This document shows positions 52,242 to 61,186 of a stretch of DNA of 64,000 bases, in pieces (within the stretch, counting starts at the first letter, position 1; each line of letters begins with the position of its first letter). The DNA is taken from positions 13,626-77,625 of the forward strand of contig NZ_FNLO01000002.1 of assembly GCF_900095735.1 (NCBI RefSeq). Direction: 5' to 3'. A model generated the notes under the pieces. The model was given only the letters and a program-made list of their open reading frames with translations. It had not been told where the DNA came from and searched no databases. This DNA comes from Chitinasiproducens palmae (GTDB lineage Bacteria > Pseudomonadota > Gammaproteobacteria > Burkholderiales > Burkholderiaceae). The position numbers and the translations under genes were made by a program.

Positions 52242-53687
52242 TCAAGCCGTGCGATCGCCGTCTCGCGCTCGCACGAAATAATCGGCCCCGCCCATCTGGC
52301 CGCCCTTCAGGGCCACTTCGAGGCCATCGAGACGCGGTTTATGGGACAGGAAGCGGCACAGCGGCGCGCCGGGGGACAGGCGAGTTTTCACTTCCAGCGC
52401 GTCGGGCGCGAGCACCTGCGTGACCTGACTGGACGTGTCGCCACCCGAGAGCACGAGCCGCTGCACCGGCGCGCCATCGAGCACGCGCTGCGCGATCTGG
52501 CCAAGGCGTTGGCCCAGCAGACGGCCGCCCGCGTGCGTGGCATCCATCCGGCTGGCGCCCCGTGCCACGAAGGTGCCGATCATCGCGTCGATGCGTGGAT
52601 CGGCTGGCCCACGCGCGGTGTGCATGACGACGCTTTGGCCGTCGCGCAGCCGCCCCGTGACCTGATCGACAACCGCCTCGACGGCTTGTGGTGCCATGTC
52701 TTCTGACACCAGGGCAGCGGCGTCCAGGGCGACATCGGCGAAACCGGCCTGCACGGCGGTGTCGATCTGCGTCGCGCTGAGTGGCGAAGCGCTGCCGGAG
52801 AGCACCAGCAGCGGCGATGCCGGCGACAGCCGGGTTTCTGGCGGCGCCCCCGGCATCCGTGCATCGCGCGCCCACCATTGCGTCAGTGCGTACTCCAGAC
52901 CGGAGGATCCGATGCAGAACAGAGGGCCGCTGCGCATAGCTTGCTGATCGAGCAGGCGTCCGACCTCGGTCAGGTGCGCGACGCTCGCGGTGTCCATCAG
53001 CAAGGCGGCCGGTTGCGCGGCCAGCGCCTCATCGAACGCGGCGTTCATCGCCGTCGCCGGACGGTCGAGCTGGGTGATGTCGAAGCCGGCCACACGCAGG
53101 CTGGTCTGCTTGCCGAGATGGCGGATCAGGTCGGCTTCGGCCATCGGCGTGACCGGATGGGCGTGCATGATCGGGTGCCGATCGATGCGATGGATCTGTC
53201 CATCCGTGCCCGAGCGCGCAAACAAGTTGCCGAACACGCAGAAGCGTTGCAACGCGGGCGTGCCGGCGACGATCGGCAGCGGCCTTTCACCAAGCGTGTC
53301 GCGAGCGATCTCGATCACCGTGCCGATGCTGCCGATGCCCGGCGCACTGTCGAACGTCGAACACACCTTGTAGTGCAGCAGCGGTGCGGCGAGCGCCTGC
53401 ATCGCGATGAACACCGACGGCAGCGACGCGCGCATCTCGTCGGGTGTCATGGCGCGGCTGTCGCCCGCAATGCCGATCGCGTCGAAGCCGCCGAGCGACG
53501 CGAGTTCCGCCACGCTGGGCACGCGCAGGAATAGCGCACACCGGAGCCCGGCTAGGGCCAGGACTTCGAGCGCGTCGGTGGAGCCGGTAAAGTCGTCGCC
53601 GTAGAAAACCAGGCGGAGGGGGGGCTGACGTTCCGAAGCGACAGACCAATCGGGTTGACGATCGCTCGGCTGGGACGAAGAAGACAT
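52242..53687 (-). CDS. DUF1537-family four-carbon acid-sugar kinase
   Basis: A 481-residue kinase of the OtnK/DtnK family. The N-terminal substrate domain has the FYGDDFTGSTDALE motif near residue 29 and AGDSRAMTPDEM. The C-terminal nucleotide domain has VLSGGDTSSQVTQVL and GGQMGGADYF. Described members phosphorylate 3-oxo-tetronates, D-threonate, D-erythronate or 3-oxo-isoapionate on the 4-hydroxyl. It lies 13 bp after the RuBisCO-like gene, a pairing known from apionate-type acid-sugar pathways, so its product is the likely substrate of that protein (inference). Confidence 0.92.
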   Translation of the reverse strand: MSSSSQPSDRQPDWSVASERQPPLRLVFYGDDFTGSTDALEVLALAGLRCALFLRVPSVAELASLGGFDAIGIAGDSRAMTPDEMRASLPSVFIAMQALAAPLLHYKVCSTFDSAPGIGSIGTVIEIARDTLGERPLPIVAGTPALQRFCVFGNLFARSGTDGQIHRIDRHPIMHAHPVTPMAEADLIRHLGKQTSLRVAGFDITQLDRPATAMNAAFDEALAAQPAALLMDTASVAHLTEVGRLLDQQAMRSGPLFCIGSSGLEYALTQWWARDARMPGAPPETRLSPASPLLVLSGSASPLSATQIDTAVQAGFADVALDAAALVSEDMAPQAVEAVVDQVTGRLRDGQSVVMHTARGPADPRIDAMIGTFVARGASRMDATHAGGRLLGQRLGQIAQRVLDGAPVQRLVLSGGDTSSQVTQVLAPDALEVKTRLSPGAPLCRFLSHKPRLDGLEVALKGGQMGGADYFVRARDGDRTA

Positions 53688-53700
53688 CGGCAGGCTCGGC

Positions 53701-54990
53701 TCAGAGGGCTTGAAAGTGTTCAAGCGCCGCGCGCAGCGCGGGGCGGGTGCGCGCATAGTCCTGCAGCGCGATCCCCTCGACCGAGGCCTGCCATGCTTCG
53801 CGCATGCTTGCGACGCCTGCGGCAATGCCTTGCGGATGACCAATGATGCCGCCGCCGGCCAGGTGCATCAGATCGACCGAGTTCAGCGACGCATACAGGT
53901 CCGGCGCCTGTCCCGCCCACTGCCCGGACGAGAACACTGGCATGACGGGCTGCACTGAGGCGAACGGTGCCAGGCAAGCGCGTGCCGACGCGATTACCGA
54001 AGCGTCCGGCTCCCAGAACTTGCCCCGGATACCGTTGACGTGCAACTGATCCACGCCAGCCAGCCGCCACAGTTTTTGATACGCGCGAAAATCGAAACCG
54101 AGCTGTGGGCATCGCGTGAACGCGCCCCAACCGTTGCGATGGCCATGGATCGGCAGTTCACTGTGCTGACGCAAATGGGCGACGCCGGCGAAGCCAACCC
54201 AGTTCACGCACACCATCACGCAATTCCCGCCGGCGGCCAGGACGGCGTCGTGGCGTCGCAGCATGTCGTCGATGCTGCCGGAGATGTTGATCGCGTACAT
54301 CGGCATCCGGCCGAGACGTTCTGCGTGACCGCGGAGCACGGGCATCACCGCCGCCAGACGCGCCTCGAAGCGGGCATACGATGGATCGGCAAGCAGCTCG
54401 TCGTCCTTGATGAAGTCGATGTCGGCCGCGCATAGTTGATCGACCAGCTCTGCTGTCTGCTCGGGCAGCAAGCCGATGCTGGGTTTGATGATAGTGCCGA
54501 TCAACGGTCGGCCATGCACGCCTGCGGCGTCTCTCGTCCCCGCGATGCCGAACCGCGGCCCCGGAAAAGCGGCAGCGTAATCTGGCGGCATGTCCAGATC
54601 GAGCAGGCGCAAGCCCGTGACCTCGCCCAGTTCGAACAGGTTTCCCGCGATGGTCGACAGGAGCGTCGGCAGATTCGGGCCCACGTTGTCGACCGGAAAC
54701 GCGATCTCGATTTCACCGCGATGAAACAGTTGCGGGGTTTCTCGACGTGCGACGTAGGCGCTGGCAAGCGACGCTTCCATTACCGGTGCTAGCGCGCGCA
54801 CATCGGTGACGCGAGCCCGTGCGCGTTCCTTCAATTCATCGGTCTCGCCCGGTAGCGCGAGGAAGGTGCCGCTGGACTGCTCGCCGGCGATGACGTCGGC
54901 CACCTTGGCGACCGGCGCCGAGCTCTCGACGAAATATCGCGCGGTGAATTCTGTGCGGCGGTTGAGGTCGGGCTGAGAAGAGTCGATCAT
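53701..54990 (-). CDS. RuBisCO-like protein (form IV)
   Basis: A 429-residue RuBisCO large-subunit homologue. Residues that match true RuBisCO are Lys169 in TIIKPSIGL (K175), Lys195-Asp-Asp197-Glu198 in FIKDDE (the carbamate Lys and metal acids), His282/284 in IHGHRNG (H294), Ser354/355, and Lys324 in HVNGIRGKF (loop-6 Lys). The second Lys of the KPKxGL motif is Ser171, so it is not a CO2-fixing enzyme. The retained carbamate site fits decarboxylase or transcarboxylase RLPs such as OiaX, which act on 3-oxo-isoapionate 4-phosphate. The adjacent DUF1537 kinase supports this. It is divergent from the LysR at 55312. Confidence 0.92.
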   Translation of the reverse strand: MIDSSQPDLNRRTEFTARYFVESSAPVAKVADVIAGEQSSGTFLALPGETDELKERARARVTDVRALAPVMEASLASAYVARRETPQLFHRGEIEIAFPVDNVGPNLPTLLSTIAGNLFELGEVTGLRLLDLDMPPDYAAAFPGPRFGIAGTRDAAGVHGRPLIGTIIKPSIGLLPEQTAELVDQLCAADIDFIKDDELLADPSYARFEARLAAVMPVLRGHAERLGRMPMYAINISGSIDDMLRRHDAVLAAGGNCVMVCVNWVGFAGVAHLRQHSELPIHGHRNGWGAFTRCPQLGFDFRAYQKLWRLAGVDQLHVNGIRGKFWEPDASVIASARACLAPFASVQPVMPVFSSGQWAGQAPDLYASLNSVDLMHLAGGGIIGHPQGIAAGVASMREAWQASVEGIALQDYARTRPALRAALEHFQAL

Positions 54991-55139
54991 CGGTGGGTCG
55001 CTGGGGAAGGCACGGGTTGCCAGGCGAGCGCCGAGCCGGCGCTGCAAGGCGAAAGCAAAGGCAGCGGCTGCCGAGCGCGTAGCGCGTAGCGCGAACCGTC
55101 GGCGTTTCCTGGACGACTATAGGTTTGACGGGCGCGACG

Positions 55140-55154
55140 ATCAAACGATATGAT
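55140..55154. promoter_or_regulatory. LTTR-type dyad upstream of RLP gene
   Basis: ATCA-N7-TGAT contains a T-N11-A core, in the 321-bp gap between the divergent RuBisCO-like and LysR genes, 150 bp from the RLP start. A second loose dyad (TTTGA/TCAAA) overlaps it at 55124-55145. Confidence 0.45.
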
Positions 55155-55227
55155 TTCCGCGTTACTTGCCAAAAACTCACCGTCGCGTCGCCACGCTGTA
55201 TTGCTGTCCTGAAATGGTGCGCCACCG

Positions 55228-55267
55228 CTCGCCACGTCTCGCCACGGTTCGCCACGTCTCGCATTGC
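55228..55267. repeat. 10-bp direct repeat before LysR gene
   Basis: Three clear copies of CTCGCCACGT-like units (CTCGCCACGT, CTCGCCACGG, TTCGCCACGT) and a diverged fourth lie just upstream of the LysR start in the 321-bp gap 54991-55311. Nothing else but the dyad is seen in that gap. Confidence 0.75.
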
Positions 55268-55311
55268 GGGCGTCCGCGTCGCCGGACACTGTCCTCCTCG
55301 CCAAGCCATTC

Positions 55312-56196
55312 GTGCCTCGTCCATCGCTCAACGCCCTGCGCGCCTTCGAAGCCACCGCCCGCCTGCGAAGTTTTGGGGAGGCTGCCGTGGAGTTGTCCGT
55401 GACGCATGGTGCGGTCAGCCGGCACATCCGTTCGCTTGAGGACACCCTCGGCGTGTTGCTGTTGACACGCAATGCGCACGCGACCGAGCCGACGCCCGAA
55501 GGCGCTCGCCTGGCCGAAGGCCTGTCCCGCGCTTTTCGTCTGATCGACAGCAGCGTGGAACAGGTCACGCCCGGTCCGCTCACGCTGTCGTGCTCGACAT
55601 CGATCATGATGTATTGGCTGCTGCCACGGCTCGGCGACCTGCACGCGCGGCACCCGTCGTTGCAGCTGAGTTTCCACATGGCGGCTGGCGAACTGGATTT
55701 TTCACGGGATGCGGTGAGCGTGGCGATCCGCCTGAGCACGATCAGGGTGCCACGCGACATCGAACCCGAGCCGCTTGTCGACGAATGGATCGGTCCGGTG
55801 TGTGCACCGGAATACCTGCGCGCGATGCAGCTGCGCACGCCAGCCGACCTGGCGCGCACGCGGCTGCTGGCGAGTGACACGCGCCCGGCCGCCTGGCACG
55901 ATTGGTTCGAGGCTGCCAGTTGCACCGCGACGCGCCCGCCGCTGGCGGAATCGTTCCAGCACTTTTACCTGTTGATTCAGGCAGCCAAGTGTGGCCTGGG
56001 CGTCGCGGCAGTGCCGCGCATGCTGGTCCGCGACGAGCTGGGTTCCGGCGCGCTCGTCGCGCCGTTCGGGTTCGTGCGCGGCCCCAGGCGGTTGGTACTG
56101 TGGGTTGCGCCGCATCTGCGCGACCGGCCGCAGACCATGGCGCTGGTGGACTGGCTCAAGGCCGAGTGGCGCCGCGCCGAAGACCGTGACGGTTGA
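55312..56196 (+). CDS. LysR-family regulator (GcvA-like)
   Basis: A 294-residue LTTR. The N-terminus PSLNALRAFEATARLRSFGEAAVELSVTHGAVSRHIRSLE (in overlapping blocks) is typical of the GcvA-like group. The effector domain covers about 90-290. GTG 55312 gives the usual short N-terminus; a TTG at 55264 would add 16 residues. It is divergent from the RLP-kinase pair and is its likely activator, through the dyad at 55140-55154. Its stop is 9 bp from the end of the convergent SDR gene. Confidence 0.88.
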   Translation: MPRPSLNALRAFEATARLRSFGEAAVELSVTHGAVSRHIRSLEDTLGVLLLTRNAHATEPTPEGARLAEGLSRAFRLIDSSVEQVTPGPLTLSCSTSIMMYWLLPRLGDLHARHPSLQLSFHMAAGELDFSRDAVSVAIRLSTIRVPRDIEPEPLVDEWIGPVCAPEYLRAMQLRTPADLARTRLLASDTRPAAWHDWFEAASCTATRPPLAESFQHFYLLIQAAKCGLGVAAVPRMLVRDELGSGALVAPFGFVRGPRRLVLWVAPHLRDRPQTMALVDWLKAEWRRAEDRDG

Positions 56197-56205
56197 GGCC
56201 GCCGC

Positions 56206-56964
56206 TCAGATGGCCGTTCCGCCGTCCGCGTTGTAGACGTGGCCAGTGACGAACGATGCGTCGTTCGACGCCAGAAAGGCGATCACGGCGGCAATCTCGC
56301 GTGGCTGTGCGCCCCGTCCCATCGGGGTCGCCGCGTAGATCGTGTCGACGAATCCCTCCGGCTTGGTGTCGAGTTGGCGCCGCACGAAGTCTGTCAATGT
56401 GAAGGCGGGTGCCACCGCGTTGACACGGATGCCAGCTTTCGCGAACTCGCGTGCCAGCGACTTGGTCAGTGCAATCACGGCGCCCTTCGAGGTTGCGTAC
56501 GCGGCGGTGCCGAGCAAGCCGCCGCCTTTCTGTCCGGCGATCGAACTGACGTTGACGATCGCGCCGCTGCCTTGCTTCAGCATCTGCGGGATCGCCTGCT
56601 GGCAACACAGCCAGGTGCCGGCAGTGTTGACATCGATGACGCGGCGGAATTCGTCCAGTGAGATATCGAGAAACGGCTTTGCGCTTTCGAGCCCGGCGCT
56701 GTTGACGAGCACGTCCAGTCGTTGCCAATGCTCGACCACCTGCGCCACCATCCGTTGCACCTGCGCCTCGTCGGCGACGTCGACGGCCACCGCCAGCGCG
56801 TCGCGTCCGTCGACGCGCAGTGCGGACGCGACGCGCTCGGCGGCTTCCTCGCGCAAGTCGGCGACGGCGACGCGATAACCGCGCTCCGCGAGCAGCTTCG
56901 CAGTGGCTTCGCCAATGCCGCTCGCCGCGCCGGTGACGATGGCGACCGGTGCTGGTTGGTTCAT
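56206..56964 (-). CDS. Short-chain dehydrogenase/reductase
   Basis: A 252-residue classical SDR. The NAD(P) motif is GAASGIG at residues 12-18, NSAGLE near 92, Ser in VSSIAG near 143, and the catalytic YATSK pair near 158. VADLRE after strand 2 suggests NAD use. AGGAG lies 6 bases before the ATG. It is divergent from the flavin monooxygenase with 305 bp between them; it could be the dehydrogenase step of the acid-sugar pathway at 52-55 kb, but that is only a guess. Confidence 0.92.
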   Translation of the reverse strand: MNQPAPVAIVTGAASGIGEATAKLLAERGYRVAVADLREEAAERVASALRVDGRDALAVAVDVADEAQVQRMVAQVVEHWQRLDVLVNSAGLESAKPFLDISLDEFRRVIDVNTAGTWLCCQQAIPQMLKQGSGAIVNVSSIAGQKGGGLLGTAAYATSKGAVIALTKSLAREFAKAGIRVNAVAPAFTLTDFVRRQLDTKPEGFVDTIYAATPMGRGAQPREIAAVIAFLASNDASFVTGHVYNADGGTAI

Positions 56965-56978
56965 GTCTCACTCCTGTC

Positions 56979-57018
56979 TCGATGCGTTTCGACGCGTTTC
57001 GATGTGGTTCGATGGCGT
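56979..57018. repeat. 10-bp direct repeat in SDR leader
   Basis: Four 10-base units (TCGATGCGTT, TCGACGCGTT, TCGATGTGGT, TCGATGGCGT) follow each other just upstream of the SDR start, in the 305-bp gap 56965-57269. The rest of that gap shows no gene. Confidence 0.75.
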
Positions 57019-57269
57019 TCTAGGTCGTTGCGCGACGCCGCGATTTCCAAACGGGCGAGCGCCGGGCCGTCCAAATATAGCCGGGCCGACCGCGACGCAG
57101 CAAACGAATTGTTTTCGCCGCCGCTCGACGAAAAGTCACCGTGCCGGCGCGCCGACCGATGTTCCGCTACGCTGTGGCAGAGGTTGGAGACGGGTCGGTC
57201 GGCGCGAGCGGCTAGCCCTGGCAGGACCTCCGCGTTTTTTGCCCGACTCATCCACGGAGCCATGCAGCG

Positions 57270-58832
57270 ATGGAGCAAGTACAGGTATTGATCGTCGGCG
57301 CAGGGCCGACTGGACTGGTATTGGCATTGTCACTCGCGCGCTTCGGCGTGCGGGTGCGCGTGATCGACAAGGCGGCGGGCCCGGGCACGACTTCACGCGC
57401 GCTTGCCGTGCAGGCCAGAACGCTCGAACTGTATCGGCAGCTCGACCTGACCGACGCGGTGCTGGCCGGTGGCCATCGCGCCGAGGCCGTCAATCTCTGG
57501 GTGGAGGGCAAACGCAAGGCGCGCCTGGAACTCGATGCGTTGGGCGCACACCTGACGCCTTTTCCCTTCGTCCACGTGTTTCCGCAGGACCGGCACGAGC
57601 GACTGCTGATCGAGCGGTTGGCTGCCGCCGGCGTCGAGGTCCAGCGCGCAACCGAGGTAACGCGCTTCATCGATCACGGCACGCATGTCTGCGCGTTCCA
57701 TCGCCCAGCGGATGCGCCCGGTGCGCCTGAGCAGCTTACCGAGGCACAATTCATCGTCGGGTGCGACGGTGCGCACTCGATGGTGCGCAAGGCCATCGGC
57801 GCGACGTTCGACGGCGGAACCTACCAGCAGTTGTTCTATGTTGCGGATGTCAGCGGCAGCGGACCGGCGCTGAACGGCGAGGTTCACGTCGATCTGGATC
57901 GCGCGGACTTCCTCGCCGTGTTCGGCATGGACGGCGGCGGACGCGGTCGCCTCGTCGGCCTGGTACGCGATGAGCGAAGCGCCGCCGGCGGGCAACTCGA
58001 TTTTCATGACGTCGCGGGCGCTGCGCTGCGCGGCCTGGACATGCATGTCGACCGGGTGAATTGGTTCTCGACCTATCATGTGCATCACCGTGTCGCCAGT
58101 CGCTTGCATGCCGGCCGCGCCTTCATCGCCGGCGACGCGGGACACGTGCACAGTCCGGCTGGCGGCCAGGGCATGAACACCGGTATCGGGGATGCAGTCA
58201 ATCTCGCGTGGAAGCTTGCCGCGGTGCTCGGCAACCGCGCAGACGAGGCGCTGCTGCACAGTTACGAGGCGGAGCGCATGCCGTTCGCGCATAAGCTGGT
58301 GGACACCACCGATCGCGCGTTCAGCGCTGCGACCGCAGAGGGCAGGCTGGCGACGTTGGTCCGAACTCGGCTTGCGCCACTCGTACTGCCGCTCGCCTCG
58401 CATGTCGCAGCCGCTCGCGAGTATGTGTTTCGCGCGGTGTCACAGACCATGCTGAACTACCGGGACGGGCCACTGGCCGACGGACGGGCGGGGGACGTGC
58501 ACGGTGGCGACCGCCTGCCGTGGGCGCCGGCGCCCGAAGCCGACAACTTCGACCCGCTGCGTCAGCCGGTCTGGCAAGTCCATGTTTACGGCACGCCACA
58601 GGCGTCGCTTCGCGCTTGGTGTGCGGGGCACGCGGTGGCGCTGCATGCACTCCCATGGCACCGTGCCCACGAAGCGGCCGGCTTGCAAGAAAACGCGGCG
58701 TATTTGGTCAGGCCCGACACCTATGTTGCTTGCGCCTCGGCAAGCGGCGATCCTGCGGCGTTCCAACGCTATCTTGATGTGCATCGCTTGCAGGTCGGAC
58801 CTGCGCCGGCTGGCGGAGGTTTGGGGGCGTGA
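57270..58832 (+). CDS. FAD-dependent aromatic monooxygenase (PheA/TfdB family)
   Basis: A 520-residue class A flavin hydroxylase. The FAD motif GAGPTG is at residues 10-15, the DG motif GCDGAHSMVRKAIG near 165, and the GD motif FIAGDAGHVHSPAGGQGMNTG near 285. A C-terminal thioredoxin-like domain (about 380-520) is present, as in phenol hydroxylase and PHBH-like family members with VRPDTYVACASASGD at its end. It would hydroxylate a phenolic ring using NAD(P)H. GGAG lies 11 bases before the ATG. Its upstream neighbour is the divergent SDR. Confidence 0.92.
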   Translation: MEQVQVLIVGAGPTGLVLALSLARFGVRVRVIDKAAGPGTTSRALAVQARTLELYRQLDLTDAVLAGGHRAEAVNLWVEGKRKARLELDALGAHLTPFPFVHVFPQDRHERLLIERLAAAGVEVQRATEVTRFIDHGTHVCAFHRPADAPGAPEQLTEAQFIVGCDGAHSMVRKAIGATFDGGTYQQLFYVADVSGSGPALNGEVHVDLDRADFLAVFGMDGGGRGRLVGLVRDERSAAGGQLDFHDVAGAALRGLDMHVDRVNWFSTYHVHHRVASRLHAGRAFIAGDAGHVHSPAGGQGMNTGIGDAVNLAWKLAAVLGNRADEALLHSYEAERMPFAHKLVDTTDRAFSAATAEGRLATLVRTRLAPLVLPLASHVAAAREYVFRAVSQTMLNYRDGPLADGRAGDVHGGDRLPWAPAPEADNFDPLRQPVWQVHVYGTPQASLRAWCAGHAVALHALPWHRAHEAAGLQENAAYLVRPDTYVACASASGDPAAFQRYLDVHRLQVGPAPAGGGLGA

Positions 58833-59126
58833 CTGCTGAAGATACGCGGCGGTACGGGCGTGACGGCAACGGTGATCGACGACGCGACACGCCACCTTTG
58901 ACGGTCGGCTGCGCCCTGCGCGCTGCGATGGCGCAGCGGCGTGCCATCGCAGTGTTGCTGGGGCGGCCACGGACGAATCGCTAAGCTTGATCCGTTGGTA
59001 ACGAACGGCGACCGCAGTGCCGCGAGGACGCCGTCACGACACCACGAAGCCACGACGCCCCGGCGCTCCGAAGCGCTGCCCGGCGCTGACAGCCAGTGAC
59101 CGGTCTGTCAGCGCGTGACAATGCGC

Positions 59127-59648
59127 TCAACCTGTTGCGTTCGAACGGCGCGTTGTGCGCGAGCGGGGTGCCGGCGGCTTGAGTGCCATGGCGGCGTCCG
59201 TCGCGCCGTGGCGCGCAGCGGTGCGAGCCCGCTTGGCCTGCTGCGGCGGCAGCAGATCCGGCGGCGAATTGGCCGGCCGGCTTGCAGTGCCAGTGCGGGA
59301 CGAGGTGTGCGTCGTCTTGCGGCTTGCCTTGCGTGCGCTACCGGTGACCGTGCTGCCGGCGACTGCGTTGCTGCGCGAACCCTTGCCGTTGGTCCGTGGG
59401 CTGGCGACGCTGCCGCCGGACGCGGCGCGGCGCGGTACGCCGGCGACGCCTGCGCTGCGTCCGCCACGTGCACCTCGTGCATCCCGCAGCGCTGCGCGCA
59501 GGGTCGCGTCGGCCTCGGCGATTCGACGTTTCGCGTCGCGGGTGACGGCGCTCGTATCGGTGACTTTCTTGCGCGCGGTTTCGGTAAAGCGGTTGGCGCT
59601 TGTCTCGAAGCGGCTCGGTCCGGTATTCGTACGGCTTCTGCTGACCAT
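59127..59648 (-). CDS. Very basic hypothetical protein
   Basis: I do not recognise this 173-residue protein. GGAGG lies exactly 5 bases before ATG 59648, strong evidence that it is translated. The first 60 residues have mixed composition (SANRFTETARKKVTDTSAV, RRIAEADATLRAAL) and may form a helix. From residue 60 on it is Arg, Ala, Ser, Thr and Pro-rich with no acidic residues for long stretches, like a nucleic-acid-binding or disordered tail. There is no signal peptide. It is divergent from the amidase gene at 59839, 190 bp away. A small DNA-binding or nucleoid-type role is only a guess. Confidence 0.55.
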   Translation of the reverse strand: MVSRSRTNTGPSRFETSANRFTETARKKVTDTSAVTRDAKRRIAEADATLRAALRDARGARGGRSAGVAGVPRRAASGGSVASPRTNGKGSRSNAVAGSTVTGSARKASRKTTHTSSRTGTASRPANSPPDLLPPQQAKRARTAARHGATDAAMALKPPAPRSRTTRRSNATG

Positions 59649-59838
59649 CATGACCTCCGGTTTTCTCATTGTCGGGTCGTTACGAATCGCCCTGCCGGTC
59701 GCCTCGTCGCATTGGTGCGGGAGGCCGGTATCGCACCCATGCAAGAAGCGGGCGCGCCGCGCCACCAGCGGGTCGGCGCTTGCCTGCAACGTGGCGGTTC
59801 TTGATAAAGTGTTCGTTGCTCGGCTTCTTGGAATCAGG

Positions 59839-60576
59839 ATGACCACTTTCTCGTTGCACCGCGGCGCGCGCTGGATCGGCATCGCGTGCACGGCAACCAC
59901 GCTGCTCCATGCGGCCGTGTCGCCGGCGAGTGCCTTGGCTGCCGGCCCCAGGGTAGCGCTCGATGCAGGACACAGCCCGGCGCAACCGGGCGCACGCAGC
60001 GCCGGCGGGGCGCCGGAACACCGCTTCAACACGACATTGCGCGCGCGTGTCGCCGACGATCTGCGTGCCGCCGGTGCAAGCGTTGCCTACACGGCAGGTG
60101 ACGACGAGGAGATTGCGCTTCAGGCACGTAGCAGTCGGGTGCCGGACGCCGACCTGTTCGTGTCGCTCCATCACGACTCCATGCAGCAAGCCTATATCGA
60201 CGCTGGCCGTCAGCGCGAATTTCACGGTTTCGCCATTTTCGTCTCGGCACGCAATCCCGACTATCAACAAAGCCTGCGCTGTGCAAAAGCCATCGGCGCG
60301 CGGTTGCGGGCAGCCGGGCAGCAACCATCGCTCTATCACGCCGAGCCGATTCGCGGCGAGAATCGCCCAATCATCGACGGCACGCTGGGCATTCATCGTT
60401 TCGATGATCTCGTGGTGCTGCGTACCGCTCGGATGCCCGCATTGCTGATCGAAGCCGGTGTGATCGCGAATCCCGACGAGGAAGCGCGTCTGCAGCAGCC
60501 TGCCACCGTTGCGCGTGTTGCCGGCGCAATCTCCGCCGGCGTGCTGGACTGCTCGAGAACCGCGAGTCGGCTATGA
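59839..60576 (+). CDS. Secreted N-acetylmuramoyl-L-alanine amidase (Amidase_3)
   Basis: A 245-residue periplasmic zinc amidase. Residues 1-35 are a signal peptide ending ALAAG. Zinc ligands are His45 (LDAGHS), Glu60 (APEHRFN) and His111 (SLHHDS), with the catalytic Glu205 in LIEAGVIANPDEE. These are the four residues of AmiA/AmiC-type enzymes, which cut the amide between MurNAc and the stem peptide. The domain is short, without an AMIN or peptidoglycan-binding module. A GGAA lies 7 bases upstream of the ATG. The LprI-like gene follows after 104 bp. Confidence 0.9.
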   Translation: MTTFSLHRGARWIGIACTATTLLHAAVSPASALAAGPRVALDAGHSPAQPGARSAGGAPEHRFNTTLRARVADDLRAAGASVAYTAGDDEEIALQARSSRVPDADLFVSLHHDSMQQAYIDAGRQREFHGFAIFVSARNPDYQQSLRCAKAIGARLRAAGQQPSLYHAEPIRGENRPIIDGTLGIHRFDDLVVLRTARMPALLIEAGVIANPDEEARLQQPATVARVAGAISAGVLDCSRTASRL

Positions 60577-60680
60577 TCGATCACACGCGCGTGCGCGATC
60601 GAACCGCTGTTGATCGATCATGCGGTGCGCGGCAAATCAAAAACCACGCAGTACCCGATCCAGTGACCATAGGAGACAAG

Positions 60681-61061
60681 ATGAAACGACTGCTTCTGAC
60701 TTGTGCGTTGGGCATGATTGCCGGCGCGGCGCACGCGGCCGGCGGATGCGAGACGCCGCGCACGCCGTTCGACCAGGCCTACTGTCTCAGCACCGTGTAC
60801 GCGCAGTCGGATCACGAGCTGAACGACACCTATACGCGCCTGCGCAAGCAATTGAACGCGAATGACCAGGCCGCGTTGAAGCAGGGCCAACTGGCCTGGA
60901 TCAAGCAGCGCGACTCGCAGTGTGGCGAGCAGCGCGGCAACGCTTTCCTCGTCGATCTGAGCTGTGCGATCGAAACGACGCAGTCGCGTCTGTCCTTCCT
61001 GAAGACGCGCGAGCGCGAGTGCCGCAGCACCGGATGCGTGCATGCCGAGCTTGGGAAATAA
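60681..61061 (+). CDS. LprI-like (DUF1311) secreted protein
   Basis: A 126-residue protein with a signal peptide (1-20, AHA). The mature part has the DUF1311 pattern: Cys23, Cys35, Cys81 and Cys95, with DHELNDTYTRLRKQL and LKQGQLAWIKQRDSQC. Family members such as LprI of mycobacteria inhibit lysozyme; most others are uncharacterised periplasmic proteins. AGGAGA lies 7 bases before the ATG. Its place next to a peptidoglycan amidase fits a cell-wall role. Two further Cys (114, 119) may form an extra disulfide. Confidence 0.87.
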   Translation: MKRLLLTCALGMIAGAAHAAGGCETPRTPFDQAYCLSTVYAQSDHELNDTYTRLRKQLNANDQAALKQGQLAWIKQRDSQCGEQRGNAFLVDLSCAIETTQSRLSFLKTRERECRSTGCVHAELGK

Positions 61062-61186
61062 CGGCGCCCAAGAGCGCGCGTGAGCAGCGCGCATGATCCG
61101 CGATCGGTCGCGCTTTAGCGGCCGCGGCCGCGTAGGCGCGGTCGATCGACGTGGGCCGCGGCTTGCGGCTTGCGGAGACCGGTCGC

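Noticed and set aside
59155-60576. 473-residue version of the peptidoglycan amidase
   Set aside because: The extra N-terminal part is antisense to the basic protein and hides the signal peptide; the start at 59839 gives a normal secreted amidase.
59839-61061. Amidase plus LprI-like pair as a toxin-immunity effector module
   Set aside because: Both have ordinary Sec signal peptides, no secretion-system genes are near, and the LprI family is widely chromosomal; a plain cell-wall role is simpler.
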